Source: Tenggerimyces flavus
Lineage (GTDB): Bacteria; Actinomycetota; Actinomycetes; Propionibacteriales; Actinopolymorphaceae
Length of the DNA: 64,000 nt
Direction of reading: 5' to 3'
NCBI RefSeq assembly: GCF_016907715.1
Contig: NZ_JAFBCM010000001.1
Span: forward strand, 7,789,420 to 7,853,419
In this document: in pieces, positions 41,126 to 48,952 of the stretch
Layout: every line of letters begins with the position of its first letter
Position numbering within the stretch: the first letter of the stretch is position 1
Position numbers and translations under genes: made by a program
The notes under the pieces: model-generated
Database searches by the model: none
Told to the model about the DNA's origin: nothing
The model's input: the letters and a program-made list of their open reading frames with translations, nothing else

Positions 41126-42298
41126 CAGGCCAGGCCCGCTGATCGAGCCGACCAGCCGCTGGCGCCCGCCGTCGGCGGTCTCGGAGGTCCAGGCCACCGT
41201 CGACCCGCCGATCACGACGCTGGAGCCCTTGGCGGCGAGGACGTGCAGGCAGCCGCGCCGTACGTCGAGCACGTACGCGCCGTTGGCCTCGCCGCTGCCG
41301 TCGCCGAAGCCGACCAGGCCCCTGTCGGCGCTGAGCCAGCCGAGCTGCTCGCCCTCGGGCGCGATCGTCAGCACGGGTTCGTCGGCGGTCCGCCGCACCT
41401 GGACGGTGCTGTCGGTGAGCGCCCAGGCGACACTGTCGCCGTCGGCGGCGAGGAACTGGACTCCGGGTCCGGTCTCGGACCGCTGGACGGTCTCGGTCCT
41501 GCCGGTACGCAGCGACAGGCGGTGGATCGCGTAGCCCGGCCGAGAGGCGTTCTCGCCGTCGAAGTCGACGTAGTAGAGCCACGAGCCGGTGACGGCGGGG
41601 AGGATCGCGTTCGCCACGACGAGCCGCTCGGGCGCCGACGCGTCGACGGGTCGAGCGTGGATGCCGACGACGGGACGCTTGCCGGCGACGCCACGGCGCG
41701 CCTCCGCCCAATAGACCGTGCCCTCGTGCAACCGGGGAATGGTGTAGCCAGGCACGGTGGGCTTGAGCCCTTGGGCGTCGACCGGCTTGGCCGCGGCGAG
41801 GCGGGTGATCGCACCGGTCTCGCGGTCGGCCGCGACGAGCGTCCAGTCCGACACGTCCAAGGTGGTGCTGGTCTCTTGCTGCCAGACGACATGGTCGCGG
41901 TCGAGGTCGGCGAACACGGTGTGGGTACCGGGTTGAAGGTCGTCCTTACCCCGAACGAGTTGCTCGCGGCCGGTCGCCGGGTCGAGCACCGCCAACGTCC
42001 CTGGCAGAGAGGTCGGCGCGCCGCCGCCGGTTCCGACGGTCTCCGTGCGGCCGCGCTCGATCAACAGCTCGCCCGTCGGACCGGCGGCGAGCAGATCGGC
42101 CTTGGCAGGGAACAGCTTGCCCGTGGTCAAGAGGTCGGCGGCACCGTTCGAAGCCTTGGCCACGCTCAGCGTCGTGCCGGTCCCGCCGCACGAGACCGGC
42201 GGCGCCGGTGCGGCCACGCTCTTCACACTGCCGGTGTCCGCGGCGCAGGCGGTCACGGCGAACGCCGTGACCGCCACCGCGAGGAGCTTGACTACCAC
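41111..42298 (-). CDS. Secreted lipoprotein, beta-propeller-like
   Basis: A 395-residue protein with a signal peptide ending in lipobox TAC (KLLAVAVTAFAVTAC|AADTG). The body has repeated strands of the type GELLIERGR, HTVFADLDRDHVVWQQ, LVAADRETGAITRL, GTVYWAEARR, GSWLYYVDFDGENASRPGYAIHRLSLRTGRTETVQ, DSVAWALTDSTVQVRR, typical of a WD40/TolB-like propeller with W/Y at strand ends. No enzyme motif is visible. It starts (GTG 42298) within the stop of the C39-like protease gene (GTGGTAG), so the two products are probably co-translated and act together outside the cell. Confidence 0.8.
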   Translation of the reverse strand: MVVKLLAVAVTAFAVTACAADTGSVKSVAAPAPPVSCGGTGTTLSVAKASNGAADLLTTGKLFPAKADLLAAGPTGELLIERGRTETVGTGGGAPTSLPGTLAVLDPATGREQLVRGKDDLQPGTHTVFADLDRDHVVWQQETSTTLDVSDWTLVAADRETGAITRLAAAKPVDAQGLKPTVPGYTIPRLHEGTVYWAEARRGVAGKRPVVGIHARPVDASAPERLVVANAILPAVTGSWLYYVDFDGENASRPGYAIHRLSLRTGRTETVQRSETGPGVQFLAADGDSVAWALTDSTVQVRRTADEPVLTIAPEGEQLGWLSADRGLVGFGDGSGEANGAYVLDVRRGCLHVLAAKGSSVVIGGSTVAWTSETADGGRQRLVGSISGPGLSRTE

Positions 42299-42981
42299 AC
42301 GATCATCTCGCTGGGCCCGACGAACAGGTTGGCGAAGCTGTTGGAGTAGTGGCTGAAGTACGGCTGCACGTTGACGTTGCTCCACACGTTCGTCGCCGGG
42401 TCGACGAAGTGGGTCTTGCTGACGTTCTCGTTGTGACCGCGCGCGACCACCCAGTGGTAGATGGGCTTGTGCTCCGGGTGGTTGTTGTAGTGCCGCTGGT
42501 GGGCCGGCTCGTACGTCGCCACCGCGACGCCGTAGCCCTTGCCGATGTTGTTCTTGATCTTGGCCTTGAACTCCGCGGACGTGGGATTGTTCAGGATGTT
42601 GAACCAGTTGTGGCCGATCCACTTGTTGATGCCCTTGCGCATGTCCGCGGCCTGCGTGCCGTTGCCGTCGTTGGCGTCGAGATAGGGCTCTCCCGCGAGC
42701 CTGCTCTGGGTGAGCGCCGAGCCCGCCGGCGCGGAGTTGGTCGTCGAGATCTTTCCGTAGTGCTTCATCCCCTTGATCAGGATGTACGCCGTGGCCGGGC
42801 CGCACCAGTAGCTGGTCCCCTGCGCGACGTGTGTGAGGCCCGTCAGGGTCTTGGCGGGCGTGGCCGCGGCCCGCGACGCCTCGTCCGCACTCGCCGCGTA
42901 GGCCGGTGCCCCGAGCATCGAGAACGCCGCGGCACCCGCGACCAGGGCAATACCGAGTCGCTTGATCGATCTCTTCCGCAT
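42292..42981 (-). CDS. Secreted C39-like cysteine peptidase
   Basis: A 229-residue exported protein: signal peptide RKRSIKRLGIALVAGAAAFSMLGAPAYAAS, then a Peptidase_C39_2-type papain-like domain with catalytic Cys60 (TSYWCGPATAYILI), His in IYHWVVARGH and Asp/Asn-type residue in THFVDPATN. It should cleave or bind peptides outside the cell; bacteriocin-type double-Gly processing is less likely without a membrane transporter. ATG 42981 has GGGAGGG upstream. The next gene, a propeller-like lipoprotein, overlaps its stop by 7 nt. It is divergent from an ECF sigma operon across 204 bp. Confidence 0.85.
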   Translation of the reverse strand: MRKRSIKRLGIALVAGAAAFSMLGAPAYAASADEASRAAATPAKTLTGLTHVAQGTSYWCGPATAYILIKGMKHYGKISTTNSAPAGSALTQSRLAGEPYLDANDGNGTQAADMRKGINKWIGHNWFNILNNPTSAEFKAKIKNNIGKGYGVAVATYEPAHQRHYNNHPEHKPIYHWVVARGHNENVSKTHFVDPATNVWSNVNVQPYFSHYSNSFANLFVGPSEMIVW

Positions 42982-43115
42982 GACTTTCCCTCCCGTTGGT
43001 TGGACGTCCGCTGGTCTGCTGGCCGCCCGTTGGCCAGTGTTCGGCACCGCGCGCCCAAGACCCGCCCAAGATCCCGCCCAAGATCACGGCACTAGGCTCA
43101 CCGTCCGAAAGAAAC

Positions 43116-43125
43116 TGAACGTTCA
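43116..43125. promoter_or_regulatory. 10-bp palindrome upstream of the ECF sigma gene
   Basis: TGAACGTTCA is a perfect dyad 60 bp before the sigma-factor ATG and 135 bp before the divergent protease. It may be an operator for either direction. The remainder of this 204-bp gap shows no gene. Confidence 0.35.
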
Positions 43126-43185
43126 ATGCGACAACCCGACAACCACCTGAGGCGTCCAGCGGGTTACAACGAGCGGAGGGACGCA

Positions 43186-43701
43186 ATGGGCGGAGAGGAC
43201 ACCGCGGACGTCTCGTTCCGCGATTTCGTGGCGGGGCGCTCGGCGGCGTTGTTGCGCTCGGCGTTCCTGCTCACCGGAGACGCTGGGAAAGCCGAGGACC
43301 TCCTCCAGACAGCGCTGGCCAAGACCTGGCGGCACTGGGCGAGGGTCAATCGCGAAGGGACCGGGGAGGCGTACGTACGACGCGTCCTCTACACCACCTA
43401 TGCGAGCTGGTGGCAGCGGCGCTGGCGCGCCGAGGTGCCGACGGCGGAGCCGCCGGACCGCGAGGCGGCCGACGCGTACCGCGGCGTGGAGGAACGAACG
43501 ACGTTGCTCCGTGCGCTCGCGACGCTGCCGGCCGGCCAGCGCGCGGTCGTCGTCCTGCGGTTCTTCGAGGATCGCACGGAGGCGGAGACCGCGGAGCTGC
43601 TGACGATCACGGTGGGCACCGTCAAGAGCCAGACAGCACGCGCGCTGGCACGACTGCGAGCTTCCGAGATCGTGGCCGGGCTGGTCGAGGAGGAGCGATG
43701 A
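43186..43701 (+). CDS. SigE-family ECF sigma factor
   Basis: A 171-residue sigma factor with region 2 (FRDFVAGRSAALLRSAFLLTGDAGKAEDLLQTALAKTWRHW) and region 4 (LRALATLPAGQRAVVVLRFFEDRTEAETAELLTITVGTVKSQTARALARLR), of the SigE-like actinobacterial group (SigE/SACE type; named SigE in several genomes). ATG 43186 has GGAGGG 5 nt upstream. Its stop overlaps the ATG of a membrane protein with an anti-sigma-like topology (ATGA), so the pair is co-translated. Confidence 0.92.
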   Translation: MGGEDTADVSFRDFVAGRSAALLRSAFLLTGDAGKAEDLLQTALAKTWRHWARVNREGTGEAYVRRVLYTTYASWWQRRWRAEVPTAEPPDREAADAYRGVEERTTLLRALATLPAGQRAVVVLRFFEDRTEAETAELLTITVGTVKSQTARALARLRASEIVAGLVEEER

Positions 43702-46001
43702 GCGAGGACATCGAGCGAGGGCTGCGGGGTGCGCTGCGACGCGCCACCGACGGCCTGACCGACAACCCGGGCAGGTACGACGAAGTCGCGCGCCGCGTGC
43801 GCCACCGCCGTACGGGCACCATCGCCGGCATCACCAGCGCCGTCGTTCTGCTCGCCGCGATCGGCGGCTTCGCGTGGGCGAACCAGGGCGGCGGCGACGG
43901 CCGGAACGGCAGAACGGTCGTCGCGAACGAACCCAAGGCCGACGAGCTCGACCTGACCTGCGCGCCACCCTCGGGTGGCCCCCAGGAGCCGAAGGCAACC
44001 ACCGGTAAGCCGTTCGTCCGCGACGGAGCGCTCGCCGCCCGCCTCTGCCCCGCGCTGAAGGACGACCCGCAGTCGAACGTCAAGCCCGACCAAGCACTTC
44101 TGGACCTCCGCCTGCATGCGAACGTCGACCAGCTGGTCGCGACCCTCAACAAGCTTCCCGCGTTCAACCCCGCCGCGTTCTGCACGATGGACATGGGCCC
44201 GTCGTACGACCTGCTGCTCGTCTACGGCGACGGCAAGAAGGTCACGGTGTCGTTCAACGCGTACGGCTGCGGCGTCGCGAAGTCCGGCGCCGAGTTCCGG
44301 ATGGACGCCGGCAAGCTGCACGAACAGTTCTCCGAGCTGGCCAAGAAGCAGGACAAGCCGAACGCCCTTGCCTGCCAGCCGCCCTCCGGCGGCGTGGGCG
44401 AGGCGAAGCCGACAGGGGACGGACCGTTGGTGCCGACCGGCGCGGTCGTCGCGCGGCTCTGCCCGGCGCTGGACAAGAGTGACAAGCTCTACGTCGAGCC
44501 CGACCCAGCCGACCTGGCTCCCGTCCTCCGAACGGGTGTGGATCAGCTGGTGACGAAGGTCAACGGGCTCCCCGCTGTCCAGCCCAACTTCGCCTGCAAC
44601 CAGGACCTGGGGCCGATGTTCGACCTGCTCCTCGCGTACCCGGACGGGTCGACGAAGGTCGTCACGTTCGAGATGCGCGGATGCCAGTACGCGCGGTCCG
44701 GCTCGGAGTTCCGGCAAGGTGGACCAGGGATCGCGGAGCTCTTCCGGACGCTGGTCAAGCAGCAGAACCCGGCACCCAGCGGCACTGAGACCTGCCCAGG
44801 GCCGTCGGGCGGCGTGGGTACGCCGAAGAACACCGGCACCGGCGAGTTCGTCCGCCCCGGCGCGACGACCGCGCTGATCTGCGGGGCGTTGGTGAACGTC
44901 GCGCTGGACTCGCTGATCGTCGGCAAGGTCGCGACGACCGGCGTCGACCAACTCGTCGACGAGCTCAACCAGCTCACGGCAGTGAACCCCGTCGGCGCCT
45001 GCCGCGACGATCTCGGGGCGACGTACGACCTGTACCTCGGCTACCCGGACGGATCCAAGACCGTGGTGACGTTCGAGGGGTTCGGCTGCGGCATCGCCAA
45101 GTCTGGCGAGGAGTACCGCGCGGGCGCGCGGGACATCGACGACCTCTTCACCCAGCTGGTCGGCGATCCGTCCGTGAACCAAGGCTGCCCGCCGCCGTCC
45201 GGCGGACCGAAGCTGTCGACGAACCCCGGCCCGCCGGGCGAGCTCGTCGAGAAGGGCGCCATCGAGGCCAGGCTCTGCCCGGGCCGGGCCGAGGACACTC
45301 CGACCGACCAGCTCGCCAGCTTCCCGATTCGTTCGGGCTTGCCCGGGCTCGTCGACAAGCTGAACGCGCTGGCGGTCCCAGGCAAGGACCAGGTGTGCAC
45401 CGACGACTACGGTCCGGCGTACGACCTCGTGCTCACCTACCCCGACGGCCACACACGGGTGGTCAAGCTCGCGAACTACGGCTGCGGCGACGTCGAGTCC
45501 GATGGCCGCCACCGAGTCGGCGCGCGTGCGATCAACGAGACGTTCCGCCTGCTCGCCGAGGACCAGCGCCTCGCCAATCCCCCTGAGCACGCGTCCGGCG
45601 CCGACTGCGGCAAGCCCGTGTGGGCCACGAACGACCAAGCCTGGCCGCAGTTCCTGTCGTACGAGAGCTTCCGCCCGTTCACGGACATGTTCGTTCCCAA
45701 CTTCGTGGCCGAGGCGCTGGCCTGCCGGCACTCGACCTCCGCGGCGCAGACCAGGCAGGTGCCGATCCCGAAGGCGAAGGCCGAGGCGTTCCGTACGCTG
45801 GTCAACGACTCGATGGATGCCCTGGTGGAGTGCGAGATCGCCCCTGCGGACCCGGTCGACGTGCTCGCGTTCGGCGACGCCGGTCGCGGCAACTACCTGA
45901 TCGCGATCGGGCGGGGTGACTGCGCGATCGTGCAGGGCAAGTACGCGGCGGGCGCGGCCAGCCCGGAGCTGCTCGCTCAGCTCGACCAGCTGCTCGGGTG
46001 A
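43698..46001 (+). CDS. Single-pass membrane protein with four Cys-rich extracellular repeats (putative anti-sigma/sensor)
   Basis: A 767-residue protein. Residues 1-40 are cytosolic, a membrane helix spans about 41-62, and four tandem repeats of about 125 residues follow (about 88-216, 226-354, 366-487, 497-620). Each repeat has four conserved Cys (for example C88, C117, C162, C191; C226, C255, C300, C329) and the pattern C-x-PPSGG, LCPAL, GVDQLV-LN, C-x2-DLGP-YDL-YPDG, V-F-GCG-A-SG-E-R. A diverged fifth domain (about 630-767) ends the protein. The short cytosolic head and coupling to an ECF sigma gene suggest sigma control by an external signal. I do not recognise the repeat as a named family. 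Confidence 0.85.
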   Translation: MSEDIERGLRGALRRATDGLTDNPGRYDEVARRVRHRRTGTIAGITSAVVLLAAIGGFAWANQGGGDGRNGRTVVANEPKADELDLTCAPPSGGPQEPKATTGKPFVRDGALAARLCPALKDDPQSNVKPDQALLDLRLHANVDQLVATLNKLPAFNPAAFCTMDMGPSYDLLLVYGDGKKVTVSFNAYGCGVAKSGAEFRMDAGKLHEQFSELAKKQDKPNALACQPPSGGVGEAKPTGDGPLVPTGAVVARLCPALDKSDKLYVEPDPADLAPVLRTGVDQLVTKVNGLPAVQPNFACNQDLGPMFDLLLAYPDGSTKVVTFEMRGCQYARSGSEFRQGGPGIAELFRTLVKQQNPAPSGTETCPGPSGGVGTPKNTGTGEFVRPGATTALICGALVNVALDSLIVGKVATTGVDQLVDELNQLTAVNPVGACRDDLGATYDLYLGYPDGSKTVVTFEGFGCGIAKSGEEYRAGARDIDDLFTQLVGDPSVNQGCPPPSGGPKLSTNPGPPGELVEKGAIEARLCPGRAEDTPTDQLASFPIRSGLPGLVDKLNALAVPGKDQVCTDDYGPAYDLVLTYPDGHTRVVKLANYGCGDVESDGRHRVGARAINETFRLLAEDQRLANPPEHASGADCGKPVWATNDQAWPQFLSYESFRPFTDMFVPNFVAEALACRHSTSAAQTRQVPIPKAKAEAFRTLVNDSMDALVECEIAPADPVDVLAFGDAGRGNYLIAIGRGDCAIVQGKYAAGAASPELLAQLDQLLG

Positions 46002-46033
46002 ACTGGTGGCGTGCGCCATCCGTGTAAGAGGGC

Positions 46034-46585
46034 ATGGGAAAGTTCAACACCAGACGGTGGGCCGCCTCGTTGGCAACCTCGACCGCGGCCCTCCTCCTAC
46101 TCGCAGCATGTGGCGGACAAGCCGAAACGGCAGCCCCACCAGGGAATTCGCCGATCGGCATCCGCACCGTCCAGGGCGTTGGAACCGTCCTGGCGGACCA
46201 GATGGGCATGACGCTCTACGTGACGGACGCCGAGAAGGACGGGTCGATCAAGTGCGTCGACGAGTGCGCGGAGTTCTGGCCGCCGTTGGAGGCGGGCGCG
46301 GATCTTCCTTCCAGCGTTGAGGGAATCACCGGAAAGATCGGGTCGGTCAAGCGGCCCGACGGCAAGCTGCAAGTCACGATTGACAACCGGCCGCTGTACA
46401 TGTTCTCCAACGACAAGGGCGCGGGAACGGCCAAGGGCAACGGCTTCGAGGACGACTTCATGGGTACGCACTTCGTGTGGATCGCGATGACGTCGAACGG
46501 CCCCGCCGCCGGCGGCGACTCCTCCGGAACACCGGCGCCCTCGAGCTCCGCTTCGTCCGACGGAGGCTACGAGTACGGCTACTAG
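46034..46585 (+). CDS. Secreted lipoprotein with COG4315-type repeats
   Basis: A 183-residue protein: lipoprotein signal ALLLLAACGG (lipobox LLAAC), then two strands-pairs of the 'secreted repeat' type (VLADQMGMTLYVTDAEKDGSIKCVDECAEFWPPL and IDNRPLYMFSNDKGAGTAKGNGFEDDFMGTHFVW), followed by a Ser/Thr/Pro/Gly-rich tail. The Cys pair in CVDEC is typical. These proteins sit on the cell surface; their function is unknown. It lies 32 nt after the repeat protein on the same strand, preceded by an AGAGGG ribosome site, so it likely belongs to the sigma operon. It ends by overlapping the convergent HMG-CoA lyase gene by 4 bp. Confidence 0.87.
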   Translation: MGKFNTRRWAASLATSTAALLLLAACGGQAETAAPPGNSPIGIRTVQGVGTVLADQMGMTLYVTDAEKDGSIKCVDECAEFWPPLEAGADLPSSVEGITGKIGSVKRPDGKLQVTIDNRPLYMFSNDKGAGTAKGNGFEDDFMGTHFVWIAMTSNGPAAGGDSSGTPAPSSSASSDGGYEYGY

Positions 46586-47508
46586 GCGTCGAGCGGGGTC
46601 GTCCGGGTCCGCGGACCGGCACGGAGCACTTGGGACGGGAGCTCGTGGCCCACGAGCTTCTCGGCCTCCGCGGCGACGAGCAACAGGCGTTCGAGATCGA
46701 TCCCGGTCGCGACGCCCATGTCCTCGAGCAGATGCACGAGTTCCTCGGTCGCGATGTTGCCGCTCGCCCCCGGCGCGTACGGACACCCGCCGAGCCCACC
46801 GACGCTGGCGTCGAAGTTCGTGACGCCAAGTTGCAACGCCGTAAGGACATTCGCCAGCCCGGTCCCGCGCGTGTTGTGGAAGTGCAAGCCAAGATAGACA
46901 TCCGGCATCCGGCCTTGCGTCCCTGTGACGAGCGCCTCGACCCGCGTCGGCGTCGCCATGCCCGTGGTGTCGCCGTACGTCAGCGCGTCGGCTCCGGACT
47001 CCAGCGCCCGGGAGGCGACGTCGAGGACCCGATCGACGGCGATGTCCCCCTCGTACGGACAGCCCCAGGAGGTGGACACGACAACCTCGACGGTCGCGTT
47101 CTCCTTGTGGGCAAGGGCGATGATCGCTTTGATGTCCTCGAGGGACTCCTCGGTCGAACGGTTGACGTTCTTGCGGTTGTGCGTGTCCGATGCGCTGACC
47201 ACGACCTCGATCTCGCGGAACCCAGCGGCGAGAGCCCGCTCCGCGCCGCGCGAGTTCGGCACCAGCGCGGAGTAGCGAACGTCCGGGTTCTTTGCGATCT
47301 TCGCCCACACCTCGTCGGCATCGCCCATCTGCGGGATCGCCTTGGGATGCACGAAGCTGACCGCCTCGATCCGCTTCACGCCGGTCTGCGAGAGACCGTC
47401 GATCAGCGCGACCTTCCCCTCCGTAGGCACGGGCGGCTCGTTCTGCAACCCGTCCCGCGGCCCGACCTCCCGGACGGACACCTCACTCGGCAACCGCAAC
47501 ATCGTCAT
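46582..47508 (-). CDS. mvaB: Hydroxymethylglutaryl-CoA lyase
   Basis: A 308-residue TIM-barrel lyase: VREVGPRDGLQNEP, FVHPKAIPQMGDADEVW, SASDTHNRKNVNRSTEES, LTYGDTTGMATP, LHFHNTRGTGLANVLTALQLG and the family signature with the catalytic Cys, GGLGGCPYAPGASGN. It splits HMG-CoA into acetoacetate and acetyl-CoA, the last step of leucine breakdown. The acetoacetate could be activated by the aacS product in this window. A TACGCT box 7 nt before ATG 47508 indicates a leaderless transcript. Confidence 0.95.
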   Translation of the reverse strand: MTMLRLPSEVSVREVGPRDGLQNEPPVPTEGKVALIDGLSQTGVKRIEAVSFVHPKAIPQMGDADEVWAKIAKNPDVRYSALVPNSRGAERALAAGFREIEVVVSASDTHNRKNVNRSTEESLEDIKAIIALAHKENATVEVVVSTSWGCPYEGDIAVDRVLDVASRALESGADALTYGDTTGMATPTRVEALVTGTQGRMPDVYLGLHFHNTRGTGLANVLTALQLGVTNFDASVGGLGGCPYAPGASGNIATEELVHLLEDMGVATGIDLERLLLVAAEAEKLVGHELPSQVLRAGPRTRTTPLDA

Positions 47509-47515
47509 ACCGCTG

Positions 47516-47521
47516 AGCGTA
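47516..47521 (-). promoter_or_regulatory. -10 box of mvaB (leaderless)
   Basis: TACGCT on the minus strand with 7 nt to ATG 47508. Confidence 0.55.
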
Positions 47522-47534
47522 ACCGCCCCTCGCG

Positions 47535-47610
47535 GTGATCATGAACGTGATCATGAAGGCGAACCCGTCGTATACGACCAGTTTGGCTTCATGATCACGT
47601 TCATGATCAC
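47535..47610. repeat. 24-bp perfect inverted repeat with TGATCATGAA core
   Basis: Arms at 47535-47558 and 47587-47610 are exact reverse complements around a 28-nt loop; the loop holds a second palindrome, GTCGTATACGAC. Each arm is itself a near-repeat of GTGATCATGAAC/GTGATCATGAAG. It lies between the leftward mvaB and monooxygenase genes, and the right arm overlaps the last codon of the latter. Its sequence differs from the four ATGATCATG elements but shares the TGATCA motif. Confidence 0.85.
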
Positions 47611-48875
47611 GGGGCAGGCTCCGATCGGCGGGAGACGAGGTGGCGGACGATGTGTTCGGCGTCATCTCCCACGCCAGCGAGGGCGGATGAGGCCTCGGTG
47701 TGCAGCCACGGCAGGCCGACCGCGTACAGCCCCGGGTGGATGACCACGCCGCGGTCGTGCAGCGGGTAGCCCCATTCGTCCATCACCGGCAGCTCCACCC
47801 AGCTGAAGTCCAGCCGGTACCCCGTCGCCCACAGCACCGTGCGGACGCCCGCCGCGGCGAGGTCGAGCGACGCCGACGTCTCCGGCACGTACAGGGACTT
47901 CGGCGGCCGATCGTCCGCGGGCGCGTCGATCCCCGCCGCGGCGATGTACGCGTCGAACAGCGGCCGGAACTCGTCGTCGAAGCCCGAGTCCACCATCGCC
48001 AACCGCTCCCCCAGGTCGTCGCTGAACCGCGCGACCCCACCCTCGACCGACTCCAGCTGCCCGTACAGCCGCATCCCGCGCCGCGCGAAGTCGCGCAGGT
48101 CGAGGTCGTGCCCGCCGTCCTGCCCACTGACGTGCGGAATGCAGCCGAACCGGGCGGCAGGCGTGGGCAGATCGGCAACTGTCGGGAACGGCACGCCCAC
48201 CTCGTCGCCGTGCAGGTACACGTTCAACAGCCAGTAGATGAGGTCCTTGCCCCGATACCGCCGCGGGATGCTCGGGCACCGGGACACCGCGAGATGCACC
48301 TCGCGCCCCGCCGCGTGCAACTCCTCGGCGAGCTGCGCCCCCGACTGTCCCGTACCGACGACCAGCACCCCACCGGCCGGCAGTTGGCCGGGCCGCTGGT
48401 ACACCTGAGAGTGCAGTTGCGTGACCGAGCCGTCCAGCCCCGATGCGATGGACGGAACGTGCGGCACCGCATGCCCGCCCGTCGCCAGAACCACGTTGCG
48501 GGCAACGAAAGTCACGCCATCGGCGAACGCCTCGAACCGCCCGTCGCCCGAAGCCACCAACCGCGAGACCCGCGTCCCGAGCCGCAGCGGCGCGTCGATC
48601 TTGGCCGCGTAGTCCCGCAGGTACTGGATGATCTCCGCCCGAGTGCCGAAACCGTCCGGATCGGGACCGTCGTACGGCATCCCCGGCAGCAGGATGATGT
48701 AGTTCGGCGCGACCAGCCGGAAGCTGTCCCACCGATCCAGCCAAGCACCGCCGACGGCGTCGCGGCCGTCCACGACGAGGTGCTCCACGCCGGCCTCACT
48801 CAGCCAGTAGCTGGTCGAGAGCCCGGCCTGCCCACCACCGATGACCAGGGTGTCGATCTCGTGTCGAGTGTCCAT
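47607..48875 (-). CDS. Flavin-containing monooxygenase-like oxidoreductase
   Basis: A 422-residue FAD/NAD(P) protein: LVIGGGQAGLSTSYWL (residues 11-26) for FAD, GAWLDRWDSFRLVAPNY, the second dinucleotide fold VLVVGTGQSGAQLAEEL, and the ATGY motif LWATGYRLDFSW. This is the CzcO/flavoprotein-monooxygenase type that hydroxylates amines, ketones or siderophore precursors. The LuxR-type gene lies 77 nt upstream on the same strand and may control it. TAACTT lies 6 nt before its ATG. Confidence 0.88.
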   Translation of the reverse strand: MDTRHEIDTLVIGGGQAGLSTSYWLSEAGVEHLVVDGRDAVGGAWLDRWDSFRLVAPNYIILLPGMPYDGPDPDGFGTRAEIIQYLRDYAAKIDAPLRLGTRVSRLVASGDGRFEAFADGVTFVARNVVLATGGHAVPHVPSIASGLDGSVTQLHSQVYQRPGQLPAGGVLVVGTGQSGAQLAEELHAAGREVHLAVSRCPSIPRRYRGKDLIYWLLNVYLHGDEVGVPFPTVADLPTPAARFGCIPHVSGQDGGHDLDLRDFARRGMRLYGQLESVEGGVARFSDDLGERLAMVDSGFDDEFRPLFDAYIAAAGIDAPADDRPPKSLYVPETSASLDLAAAGVRTVLWATGYRLDFSWVELPVMDEWGYPLHDRGVVIHPGLYAVGLPWLHTEASSALAGVGDDAEHIVRHLVSRRSEPAP

Positions 48876-48881
48876 GCGCCG

Positions 48882-48887
48882 AAGTTA
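48882..48887 (-). promoter_or_regulatory. -10 box of the monooxygenase gene (leaderless)
   Basis: TAACTT on the minus strand with 6 nt to ATG 48875, so the monooxygenase can be transcribed separately from the LuxR gene upstream. Confidence 0.5.
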
Positions 48888-48952
48888 GGCCGCGACACGA
48901 GGCGCTGGCTTCGAAGAGAACACCCATGCCGGCCGGGCGAGCATGGGTAGAA

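Noticed and set aside
43398-46019. An 873-codon open frame on the minus strand opposite the four-repeat protein
   Set aside because: Long antisense frames are common in GC-rich coding DNA. The translation is rich in Arg, Val and Glu without family motifs, while the plus strand has the repeats, the Cys pattern and coupling to the sigma gene.
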